Positions 35,898 to 43,225 of a stretch of 43,225 bases of DNA are shown here, piece by piece. Numbering within the stretch: position 1 is the stretch's first letter; every line of letters starts with the position of its first letter. The notes below the pieces were generated by a model that was given only the letters and a program-made list of their open reading frames with translations, was not told the origin of the DNA and did no database searches. The stretch comes from Opitutales bacterium. GTDB lineage: Bacteria > Verrucomicrobiota > Verrucomicrobiia > Opitutales > Oceanipulchritudinaceae. Location: assembly GCA_020831485.1 (NCBI GenBank), contig JAFIGG010000030.1, positions 1-43,225 of the forward strand, read 5' to 3'. Made by a program: the position numbers and the translations under genes.

Positions 35898-38030
35898 CTA
35901 CTCGCTGACGCGGCGGAAACGCTCCATTACGATTCCCGGCGTCAACAACTCCGGAAGAACTTCCGGTTCATCGACGGCTGGTCCGTAGACCAGATTGAAT
36001 GGGATCGCGGACCGATTATAGGCTGCCAGGGCTTCGGTGATGCGGGGATCCTGGTTCGTCCAATCGGCGATCAGGAGGGCGACATCGTTGTCACGAATCC
36101 AGCGACGAACCTCGGATGAGCCAAAGACTGCGGCCTTATTGGTCTGGCAGGTGACGCACCAGCGGGCGGTGAAATCGACATAGACTATGCGGCCATCGGC
36201 ATGCAGCTCCTCTGCTTTGCCCGGTGCCCATTCCTTCCAGGCCAGGGGCGTTTCGCCCGGATCCAGATTGATGGCTGGACGCGGATAGCCGATGCCAAGC
36301 CCCATCAGAAAAGTAAGTCCGGCAACTGCGTAGGCGGTCATGCGCGCGCGCTTAGGCCGGTGAAAGGCACCCCAGCGCCCGTAGATCCAGGCGGCCATGG
36401 CAATAACCACCATGCTGAAGAAAACCAGCAACAGGCTGAAGGCATCGTAGCCCCCGGAATCCGTCAGCTGGCCGGCCAGAATCCAGACAAGATAACCCAC
36501 AGTTGCATACAGCAGAAAGCTCATGAACTGTTTGAAACTCTCCATCCAAACACCCGGCTTCGGCAGCACCTGAACCAGCTGCGGGAAGATCGATAGGAAA
36601 AGGTATGGGAAGGCCAAGCCCGCAGCAATGGCGGTAAAAACCAGCAGGCTCGTGATCGGCGGCAGCGCGAGGGCTGCGCCGAGAGCGGGAGCAAGAAACG
36701 GGGCCGCACAAGGCGTGGCCACCACTGTGGCCAATACACCGGAAAAGAAGCTGCCGGAAAAACCGGATTTGGCTGTCAGGTTGCTGCCCACACCGACCGC
36801 ACTTTGGCCAATTTCAAACAAGCCACTCATGTTCAGCGCAAACAGCAGTAGAAACACCGCCAGGCCATAGACGAAAAGCGGGGACTGCAATTGGAAGCCC
36901 CAGCCCAGTTCCTGGCCACCTGAGCGCAAGGCGATCAATACACCTGCCAACAGCCAGAACGAGGCCATTACACCCGCGGTGAATACCAGACCGTGAGCCA
37001 CAATCTTTCCACGTTCCGAGCCCGCCTGCTGGACAAAACCCATGATTTTTATCCCCAGCACGGGAAACACACAGGGCATCAGGTTGAGAATTAGACCGCC
37101 GGCAAAAGCCAGGGAAAAGACCATGAATAAGCCGCCAATCGTATCCGTGGGTAAGGCAATCGCTTCAAAGTCACCTGCATCGCCCTCTTCCAACGGCACG
37201 TCCACGATCCAGGCATAGCCCGGATAATCGCTCCAGCCCGTCTCTGAACGCAGGACGCCAAGCAGGCGATCGGCAGAGCCCGATCCGGCCGGATCCACAT
37301 TCAGAACGATCTCTACCCGTCCATCGTCACGCAGGTTCACTGTCTGCGTCATTTCAGGCACGATCAGCACCTGTTCATCGAAAAAGTAAACCGAGTCCGC
37401 CTCACTGGGTGCAGGCAGAGCAATGTGCACCTGATCCCCGCTGCGCCAAGCGGATATTTCCGCTTCAGGCTCGACCGGCATCCATTTGTCCGCTTCCGCA
37501 AACAGTTCAATCCAGCGTTCATCCGCCTCCGGGACCTCATCGGATACAGGGATCTCCAAGCCCACGCGCACCCGACCCGGAATGCAAACCGTCTTGCACA
37601 TCAGCCACTCCGAACGCGCCTCTATGTACAAAACATCCCCCGCCTCGGCCGATTCCGGAATCGTCAACTCAAACGGCAGCACCACTTCGTGTTCGAGAAT
37701 GTACTCGATGTAACCCTCAAAATTGTAGGGCACTGGTGCGATCCATTGCAGATCCCCCACCTCGACGCCATGCGGCAATTCCCATTGGTCGAGCGAGGTC
37801 GCATAACCCGTCGTCGTCACTTTCCAGTAAGTGTGCCAGGCCTCGTCGTGATCAAGGCGCAAGCCTGCCCGCACCGTCTCACCGGGGCGCACATGCGTGT
37901 TCTCGAGAACCAGCTCCGCCTCCACATAGCGGTCCCGGGCGGGCCCTGTGTTCTCAGCCGCCTGAGCGACCTGAATCCCAAACACTCCGACAAGTGCCGT
38001 TACGATCATCCAACGAGTCAACAAAAACAT
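35898..38030 (-). CDS. dsbD: Thiol:disulfide interchange protein DsbD
   Basis: Transmembrane reductant conveyor, 710 residues, that passes electrons from cytosolic thioredoxin to periplasmic thiols (cytochrome c maturation, disulfide isomerases). The signal peptide is MFLLTRWMIVTALVGVFGIQVAQAAE. The periplasmic alpha-type domain contains SEWLMCKTVCIPGRV, with two cysteines. A region of about eight TM helices carries the paired membrane cysteines in LNLMPCVFPVLGIK and VVATPCAAPFLAPALG. The C-terminal thioredoxin-like domain has the CxxC pair at residues 625-628 (ARWCVTCQTNK). The long N-terminal part resembles ScsB/DsbD-like variants. It is convergent with the pdh operon and divergent from the pyrophosphatase gene. 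Confidence 0.93.
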   Translation of the reverse strand: MFLLTRWMIVTALVGVFGIQVAQAAENTGPARDRYVEAELVLENTHVRPGETVRAGLRLDHDEAWHTYWKVTTTGYATSLDQWELPHGVEVGDLQWIAPVPYNFEGYIEYILEHEVVLPFELTIPESAEAGDVLYIEARSEWLMCKTVCIPGRVRVGLEIPVSDEVPEADERWIELFAEADKWMPVEPEAEISAWRSGDQVHIALPAPSEADSVYFFDEQVLIVPEMTQTVNLRDDGRVEIVLNVDPAGSGSADRLLGVLRSETGWSDYPGYAWIVDVPLEEGDAGDFEAIALPTDTIGGLFMVFSLAFAGGLILNLMPCVFPVLGIKIMGFVQQAGSERGKIVAHGLVFTAGVMASFWLLAGVLIALRSGGQELGWGFQLQSPLFVYGLAVFLLLFALNMSGLFEIGQSAVGVGSNLTAKSGFSGSFFSGVLATVVATPCAAPFLAPALGAALALPPITSLLVFTAIAAGLAFPYLFLSIFPQLVQVLPKPGVWMESFKQFMSFLLYATVGYLVWILAGQLTDSGGYDAFSLLLVFFSMVVIAMAAWIYGRWGAFHRPKRARMTAYAVAGLTFLMGLGIGYPRPAINLDPGETPLAWKEWAPGKAEELHADGRIVYVDFTARWCVTCQTNKAAVFGSSEVRRWIRDNDVALLIADWTNQDPRITEALAAYNRSAIPFNLVYGPAVDEPEVLPELLTPGIVMERFRRVSE

Positions 38031-38188
38031 ACCTGTTAGAAGCTAACCCAATTAACTTATTCCGCAACCACCAGAAACGGAGCCGGACAATTTCTGGCCA
38101 TCCGCAGAAAGTTAATCGGCACGGCTGCCGAATCAAAGGATTGCCTTCGCCCCATTCCCCGACACATGATCGCATTCTCTCTTACCTG

Positions 38189-39862
38189 ATGAATCAACCA
38201 GTTTATATTTTCGGCCACCGCAATCCGGATCCGGATGCAATTTGCTCTGCGATCGGTTATGCGGCCTATAAAAAGGCGATTGGCCAACCCAACTACATCG
38301 CGGCGCGCTGCGGCAACAGCAATGCGCGGATCGACGCCATCCTCGACGCCTTCAAAGTACCGCTGCCGCAGTTCATCAGCGATGTCACTCCGCGCATCCG
38401 CGACATCATGGTCTCTGACGTTCACAAGGTGCAACAAGACGCCACATGCCGCGAAGCCCTGGAGCTGTTGGACCGCTACGATATTCGTGTGCTGCCGATT
38501 GTGGACCCGGAAAACCATTTGAAGGGGGCGCTTTCAATCTTCGACCTCGGGGAACACTTCATCCCCAAACCAAAGCAGGAAAAGAAGATGCGCCACGTCT
38601 ATACCAGCGTGCGTGATATTATCCATGCTCTGGACGCCAAGCCCATTCATGTCGTCGACGAGGACCGCCTGGAGGATCTTTTCGTGCGTATCGGTGCCAT
38701 GGATATTCGCTCCTTCGGCCGTCACTATGTGAGCGATGCCAAAGTCGCCGGATCCTCTATCATTGTGGTCGGTGATCGTTACGACATCCAGCAACGCTCA
38801 ATTCAGTCCGGCGTGCGTATGCTCGTGATCAGCGGTGGATTGCCCATTGATGAGGATGTTATCAGCATGGCCAAAGAACGCGGCGTCTGTATTATCAGCA
38901 GCCCGGAAGACTCCGCCACCAGTTCCTGGCTGATCCGCAGTGCCGGACGCCTCGACAACATGTATCACCGCGAAGTACAGCGTTTTCGTCCGGAAGAAAC
39001 GCTGACCCATGTCCGCAAAAAAATCGCCCTTTCCAAGGCCCCTGCATTCATGGTCGTCAATGAAAACGACCAACTGGTCGGAGTGTTCACCAAAACCGAC
39101 TTGCTTAAACCAATCCAGACCCGGATTGTAATGGTCGACCACAATGAATTGAGCCAGGCCGTCACCGGAGCCGACCAGGTACAGATTCTGGAAGTCGTCG
39201 ATCACCACCGCCTGGGCAATCCTTCGACAAGCCAGCCCATCTTTTTCCTCAACGCCCCCCTCGGCTCCACTTCAACCTTGGTGGCAGATCTGTTTCAGAA
39301 GGCTGGACTCAAGCCATCGAAGGAAATCGCAGGCGTTCTGATGGGCGGAATGATTTCCGACACGCTAAACTTGAAAGGACCGACCACAACGCCCCGCGAT
39401 GCGGAATTGCTGCAATGGCTGGCGGGCATCGCTGAGTTTTCCCCCGATGCCCTGGCCGAAAAGATATTCAATGCCGGTTCGATCATTCTCTCTGCCGAAA
39501 CAGCGGAAGAAATCATCCGCTCGGACATGAAGGTGTATGAGGAGGACGGCGTTCGCTTCTCTGTATCGCAGGTGGAAGAACTTGGCTTCGACAACCTCTG
39601 GGAGAAGAAAAAGGAACTCGATGTAGCCTTGGTCGAAATTCAGGAATCCGAACAACTGAATTTCGCTGCGCTGCTTGTCACCGACATCAACACCCAGAAT
39701 TCGCTGCTGCTGGTAGCGGGCGATGAGGAACTTACGGGTCGTATCACCTTCCCTCTGCGGGAATCGGTCGGCGTCTACGAACTCAGCGGCGTTGTCAGTC
39801 GCAAGAAGCAGCTGATCCCTTACCTCAGCACGCTCGTGCGCGGTGCTGCTACAGAGGAATAG
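38189..39862 (+). CDS. Mn-dependent inorganic pyrophosphatase with CBS/DRTGG regulatory insert
   Basis: Family II (DHH superfamily) pyrophosphatase, 557 residues, which hydrolyses PPi. The N-terminal metal site is IFGHRNPDPDAICSAIGYAAYK. A regulatory insert of ~240 residues follows: a CBS domain (IRDIMVSDVHKVQQDATCREALELLDRYDIRVLPIVD), a DRTGG-like domain (about residues 140-255) and a second CBS (THVRKKIALSKAPAFMVVNENDQLVGVFTKTDLL). The DHH motif comes next (VDHHRLGN, about residue 337), then GSTSTLVADLF, GGMISDTLNLKGPTTTPRD and the DHHA2 domain. CBS inserts of this kind bind adenine nucleotides and tune activity. The ATG at 38189 starts at the conserved domain; the longer open frame upstream is antisense to dsbD and rejected. 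Confidence 0.91.
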   Translation: MNQPVYIFGHRNPDPDAICSAIGYAAYKKAIGQPNYIAARCGNSNARIDAILDAFKVPLPQFISDVTPRIRDIMVSDVHKVQQDATCREALELLDRYDIRVLPIVDPENHLKGALSIFDLGEHFIPKPKQEKKMRHVYTSVRDIIHALDAKPIHVVDEDRLEDLFVRIGAMDIRSFGRHYVSDAKVAGSSIIVVGDRYDIQQRSIQSGVRMLVISGGLPIDEDVISMAKERGVCIISSPEDSATSSWLIRSAGRLDNMYHREVQRFRPEETLTHVRKKIALSKAPAFMVVNENDQLVGVFTKTDLLKPIQTRIVMVDHNELSQAVTGADQVQILEVVDHHRLGNPSTSQPIFFLNAPLGSTSTLVADLFQKAGLKPSKEIAGVLMGGMISDTLNLKGPTTTPRDAELLQWLAGIAEFSPDALAEKIFNAGSIILSAETAEEIIRSDMKVYEEDGVRFSVSQVEELGFDNLWEKKKELDVALVEIQESEQLNFAALLVTDINTQNSLLLVAGDEELTGRITFPLRESVGVYELSGVVSRKKQLIPYLSTLVRGAATEE

Positions 39863-39934
39863 CCCACCCAGCAGCCCCGATTTACAGCCATTCACGGGTT
39901 GCGCTTTGCCGGATTAATAGATTGAGTAAACGGG

Positions 39935-42232
39935 ATGCTTTATTTGCCTCGTCTCATTTCCCTTCTCAAAGACCGCACCTACATTCCCCTGCCAATCGAA
40001 CGTTTGGCTGAAAAGCTTGAGGTCGGTGAGGATGAATTTGCGGACTTTAAGAACGAAGTCCAGCAACACCTCCGCCAAGGCACCCTGGTGAAGTTGAAGA
40101 AGAACCGGATCTGCCTGCCCCGCGATGCGGATCTGGTTACCGGTATAATTCAGTTCAGGCAGAGCGGCTCCGCTCTGCTTCGACCGGACCCCGGCCCCGA
40201 CGGCAAGCCCGTCGACCCGCTCGAGATCAATGCCGAGGACACCTGGGTCGCAATGCACCGCGACCGGGTCGTCTGCCGCATTCATCACGACCGGCGCCAG
40301 TTCCACCGTCAGCAGCGCGGTGGCCGCGGCGGCAGCGATTCCCAACAGGCGCGGGTCATCCGCATCCTCGAGCGCGCCAACGAAACCCTCGCCGGCACGC
40401 TCAAATTGAGCCACATGTTCTATTTTGTCATCCCGGACAATCCACGGATCATCCAGGACATCCTCGTCCCCGACCCCAAGGACTGTAAACTGGATGTGAA
40501 ACCCAAAATTGACGACAAAGTCGTCGTCCGTCTGCAACCCTGGGAACAGCGCCACCTCAACCCTGAAGGCGATATTGTGGAAGTCCTGGGCCGCACCCAC
40601 ACTCCGGATGCGGAATACAAAGCCATATTCCACCAATACTCCCTCAATCCTGAATTCCCGCAGCCCGTATTGGATGAAATCCGCGACCTGCCGAAAACGG
40701 TCCCGGCTGAACAGTCCAAAGGCCGCGTCGACCTCCGCGACCAATGGGTGATGACCATCGACCCGCAGGACGCAAAGGATTTTGACGATGCGCTTTCCAT
40801 CGAGCCGACCAAAGACGGCGGCTGGAAAGTCGGTATCCATATCGCCGATGTCAGCTCTTATGTGCGCCCCGGCACGGCACTGGACGACGAAGCCCGCAAC
40901 CGTGGCAATTCGACCTATCTGGTCGGCAAAGTCATTCCCATGCTGCCACATGAACTTTCCAACGGCCTGTGCTCCCTCGTTGAAGGGGAAGACCGCCTGA
41001 CAAAATCGGTATTCATTACCTATAACAAAGGCTACAGCCCGGTTAAGGCCGAATTTGCCGAGACCGTGATCCGCAGCAAGAAGCGTCTGACCTACGAGCA
41101 GGCCTACGCATTCATGTTTGAGGACGATCACAAAAAAATCCGTAACCTTCCTGAGCCGCCCAAGCACCAGACAGGAGCTACGGGCCGCTCCCTGAAAGAC
41201 CTTTCGGCTGAAGAGATGAAGGAGATCCAGACGCGCCTGCGCCAGATGTGGGCCATTGCCGAGAAAATTCGCGGTAAGCGCATGCGCGGAGGCAGCCTGG
41301 ACCTCGATATGCCTGAGACCAAGATATACGTCGACGAGGACGGCTATGCTGACCGCATCGTCAAGATCGAGAACGACGAGAGTCACCAGATGATCGAGGA
41401 GTTCATGCTGGCAGCCAACGAGGCCGTTGCCAAGACCCTCAACGACCGCAATCTGCCGGGCATTCACCGTGTCCACGACAAGCCGGACGCAGCCAAACTC
41501 GACGAACTGGGCGAGCACCTTGCCTCAATGGGCATCCATGTCGGCGACCTCAGCGTGCGCCGAGAAATGACCGAGGCCCTGAAGCAGATCCGCAAACACC
41601 CCCTCAGCCATATTTTGCGGATACAAGTACTGCGAAGCTTGAAAGCGGCTTGCTACCGGGCATCGCCCGATGGCCACTACGGCCTCAACAAAAAACACTA
41701 CGCACACTTCACCTCCCCTATTCGGCGCTATGCGGATCTGATCGTTCACCGCCTTTTTGCCCGCCACCTGATTCAGCCCGGCGACAAAAACATGCCCAAT
41801 TACAAGACCTCCGACCTGACGGCATGGGCTCAACACATTTCCATCACCGAGCAGAACAGCACGGAAGCGGAACGCGAATCCAACAAGCTTAAGTTGATGG
41901 AGTTCTTCGAGCGCGAGCTTGAGAAAGACCAAAAGACCTCATTTGACGCGGTTGTCATGGACATCCGCAACCACGGTATGTTCGTCGAACTGAGCGAGTC
42001 CATGGCCTACGGCCTGGTCCATATTTCGACCCTTCGCGACGACCTCTACAAAGTAAACCAGGACCTGACCCAGCTGGTTGGCCGCCGGACCCGGCGGAAG
42101 TTCACCGTAGGCCAGACCATCCAGGTTCAAGTTGCGCGCGTCGACCGCTTCAAGCGTCAGATCGATTTCATGGTCGCCGATAAACCCAAAACCAAAAAAC
42201 AAACCAAAAAAAAGCAACGACCAAAAAAATGA
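39935..42232 (+). CDS. rnr: Ribonuclease R
   Basis: Processive 3'-5' exoribonuclease of the RNase II/R family, 765 residues, that degrades structured RNA and takes part in rRNA and tmRNA-linked quality control. An N-terminal winged-helix-like domain (PIERLAEKLEVGEDEFADFKNEVQQHLRQGTLVKLKKNRICLP) is followed by cold-shock domains. The RNB catalytic domain has Asp residues in MTIDPQDAKDFDDALS (about 275-288) and HIADVSSYVRPGTALDDEARNRGNSTYL. HFTSPIRRYADLIVHR is also diagnostic. An S1 domain (FDAVVMDIRNHGMFVELSESMAYGLVHISTL) and a Lys-rich tail end the protein. The stop codon overlaps the start of the glycosidase gene (ATGA). Confidence 0.95.
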   Translation: MLYLPRLISLLKDRTYIPLPIERLAEKLEVGEDEFADFKNEVQQHLRQGTLVKLKKNRICLPRDADLVTGIIQFRQSGSALLRPDPGPDGKPVDPLEINAEDTWVAMHRDRVVCRIHHDRRQFHRQQRGGRGGSDSQQARVIRILERANETLAGTLKLSHMFYFVIPDNPRIIQDILVPDPKDCKLDVKPKIDDKVVVRLQPWEQRHLNPEGDIVEVLGRTHTPDAEYKAIFHQYSLNPEFPQPVLDEIRDLPKTVPAEQSKGRVDLRDQWVMTIDPQDAKDFDDALSIEPTKDGGWKVGIHIADVSSYVRPGTALDDEARNRGNSTYLVGKVIPMLPHELSNGLCSLVEGEDRLTKSVFITYNKGYSPVKAEFAETVIRSKKRLTYEQAYAFMFEDDHKKIRNLPEPPKHQTGATGRSLKDLSAEEMKEIQTRLRQMWAIAEKIRGKRMRGGSLDLDMPETKIYVDEDGYADRIVKIENDESHQMIEEFMLAANEAVAKTLNDRNLPGIHRVHDKPDAAKLDELGEHLASMGIHVGDLSVRREMTEALKQIRKHPLSHILRIQVLRSLKAACYRASPDGHYGLNKKHYAHFTSPIRRYADLIVHRLFARHLIQPGDKNMPNYKTSDLTAWAQHISITEQNSTEAERESNKLKLMEFFERELEKDQKTSFDAVVMDIRNHGMFVELSESMAYGLVHISTLRDDLYKVNQDLTQLVGRRTRRKFTVGQTIQVQVARVDRFKRQIDFMVADKPKTKKQTKKKQRPKK

Positions 42233-43225
42233 GCATCCTCCCGGCTCCCTCCTCCATTCCTGAACTACCATTTCATGCCTGGGCGTCCACCCCTCCTATG
42301 GGTTGGAACAGTTGGGACTGCTTTGGCACCACCGTGACCGAAGCGCAGACCCGCGCGCACGCCGACTACATGGCCCAACGCCTGAAGGCCCATGGCTGGC
42401 AGTATGTCGTCGTCGACATTCAGTGGTATGAACCCAACGCCAAAGGCCACGATTACAGACCCGGGGCCAAATTGGTCATGGACGGCTTTGGCCGCCTGCT
42501 ACCGGATCCAATCCGCTTTCCCTCCGCCAAAGAGGGCCTCGGATTTGCTCCGCTCGCACAATATGTGCACGGCCTTGGACTGAAGTTCGGCATCCATATA
42601 ATGCGCGGTATCCCGCGCCAGGCCGTCGAGCAAAACACCCCGGTGTTTGGCACAGATCTACGCGCCCGCGAAATCGCCAATACAGGCAGCGTCTGCAGCT
42701 GGAACCCGGACATGTACGGCGTCGACATGCGCAAGCCCGGAGCCCAGGCCTATTACAACTCAGTTTATGACCAGATTGCCGAATGGGGTGTGGATTTCAT
42801 CAAAGTCGACGACATCAGCCGCCCTTACCACGACAACGAAGCCGAGATCGAAGCCATCCGTACAGCCATCGATCAAACCGGTCGGCCGATCGTCTTGAGC
42901 CTGTCGCCCGGGGCCACTGCCCTGACCGCTGGAGAGCACGTTTCCCGCCACGCCAATATGTGGCGCATCAGCGATGACTTCTGGGACGATTGGAAAGAGC
43001 TGCATAAACAATTCGACCGCCTGCGCGACTGGACGCCCTACCGCGGCAAGGGTTACTATCCGGACGCCGACATGCTGCCCCTTGGCACCATTGCCTTCGG
43101 TCGTCCAACCCACTTCACAAAGGACGAGCAATACACCCTCATGTCGCTCTGGGCCATCGCTCAATCCCCGCTGATGTATGGCGGCGATCTGACCCAAATG
43201 GATGAGTTCACGCTGTCCTTGCTCA
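42229..43225 (+). CDS. GH27 family glycosidase (alpha-galactosidase-like), 3' end outside window
   Basis: Retaining glycoside hydrolase of family 27 (alpha-galactosidase, alpha-N-acetylgalactosaminidase or beta-L-arabinopyranosidase). At least 332 residues are visible before the window ends, with no stop. It begins with PMGWNSWDCFG, the GH27 signature. The likely nucleophile Asp is in VDFIKVDDISRPY and the acid/base Asp in WRISDDFWDDW; ALWAIAQSPLMYGGDL-type sequence (SLWAIAQSPLMYGGDL) is also typical. No signal peptide is evident, so it is probably cytosolic. The ATG overlaps the rnr stop by 4 bp, an odd partner for a sugar hydrolase. The precise substrate is not readable. Confidence 0.88.
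   Translation, partial: MSILPAPSSIPELPFHAWASTPPMGWNSWDCFGTTVTEAQTRAHADYMAQRLKAHGWQYVVVDIQWYEPNAKGHDYRPGAKLVMDGFGRLLPDPIRFPSAKEGLGFAPLAQYVHGLGLKFGIHIMRGIPRQAVEQNTPVFGTDLRAREIANTGSVCSWNPDMYGVDMRKPGAQAYYNSVYDQIAEWGVDFIKVDDISRPYHDNEAEIEAIRTAIDQTGRPIVLSLSPGATALTAGEHVSRHANMWRISDDFWDDWKELHKQFDRLRDWTPYRGKGYYPDADMLPLGTIAFGRPTHFTKDEQYTLMSLWAIAQSPLMYGGDLTQMDEFTLSLL

Noticed and set aside
37409-38188. 260-codon upstream extension of the pyrophosphatase frame
   Set aside because: It is antisense to dsbD and Pro/Arg-rich; the conserved domain starts exactly at the ATG at 38189.
39914-41518. 534-residue open frame antisense to rnr
   Set aside because: It is a mirror of the conserved RNase R coding region with low-complexity Leu/Val/His-rich sequence, so it is a shadow.

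Overview
This 43.2-kb window is dense, ordinary-looking bacterial chromosome with about 31 protein genes, one tRNA gene and several repeat-rich gaps. The host is Gram-negative: bamA, skp, lpxD, an LpxL-type lipid A acyltransferase, an MsbA-type exporter and several outer-membrane-type lipoproteins are all present. The gene mix (two-subunit 2-oxoacid:ferredoxin oxidoreductase plus an E1alpha/E1beta/E2 pyruvate dehydrogenase, Gfo/Idh/MocA sugar cassettes, a GH27 glycosidase) and the kinds of intergenic repeats suggest Verrucomicrobiota, possibly Opitutales/Puniceicoccales. That placement is an inference from style, not from a marker alignment. Many starts lack a clear Shine-Dalgarno sequence.

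Layout. 1-800: three REP-like palindromes, then pdxH (+). 805-4085 (-): two Gfo/Idh/MocA oxidoreductases around a TIM-barrel sugar isomerase, probably a sugar or cyclitol catabolic cassette. 4159-7290 (-): lpoB-like, ycfL-like and COG3014-like lipoproteins plus a DUF985 cupin, an envelope/peptidoglycan cluster. 7389-10267 (+): korAB. 10320-19053 (-): a long information-plus-envelope cluster read as rplY-pth-rpsF-ssb-rplI-dnaB-bamA-skp, a terminator, then lpxD and a dCMP deaminase. 19201-19273 (+): tRNA-Thr(CGU). 19316-26034 (-): a second short SSB, a ThrRS lacking the TGS domain, and an RND pump with its adaptor. 26237-28910 (+): lpxL-msbA. 28911-29184: a mosaic of short repeats and hairpins. 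29185-30516 (-): an RhlE-like DEAD-box helicase with a promoter framed by an inverted repeat. 30832-35722 (+): rpsR, sua5/tsaC, pdhA-pdhB-pdhC. 35898-38030 (-): dsbD. 38189-43225 (+): a regulated Mn-dependent pyrophosphatase, RNase R, and a GH27 glycosidase cut off by the window end.

How the genes work together. The envelope theme runs throughout: lipid A acylation (lpxD, lpxL), lipid A flipping (msbA), beta-barrel assembly (bamA, skp), periplasmic thiol reduction (dsbD), peptidoglycan synthase activation (lpoB/ycfL) and efflux (RND/adaptor). The second theme is translation and RNA: four ribosomal proteins, Pth, ThrRS beside a tRNA-Thr, the t6A enzyme Sua5, a DEAD-box helicase and RNase R. 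The third is central carbon metabolism: PDH and 2-oxoglutarate:ferredoxin oxidoreductase.

The most unusual material is non-coding. A family of 20-22 bp hairpins with a shared CGCCCTCG core sits only at gene 3' ends (about 19.7, 28.95 and 35.8 kb). A converging pair of degenerate 8-bp tandem arrays lies at 28913-29090. A 9-bp repeat in that gap closely resembles the repeat encoding the Ser-Asp linker of the PDH E2 protein. No CRISPR array, prophage, insertion sequence or defence system was seen.
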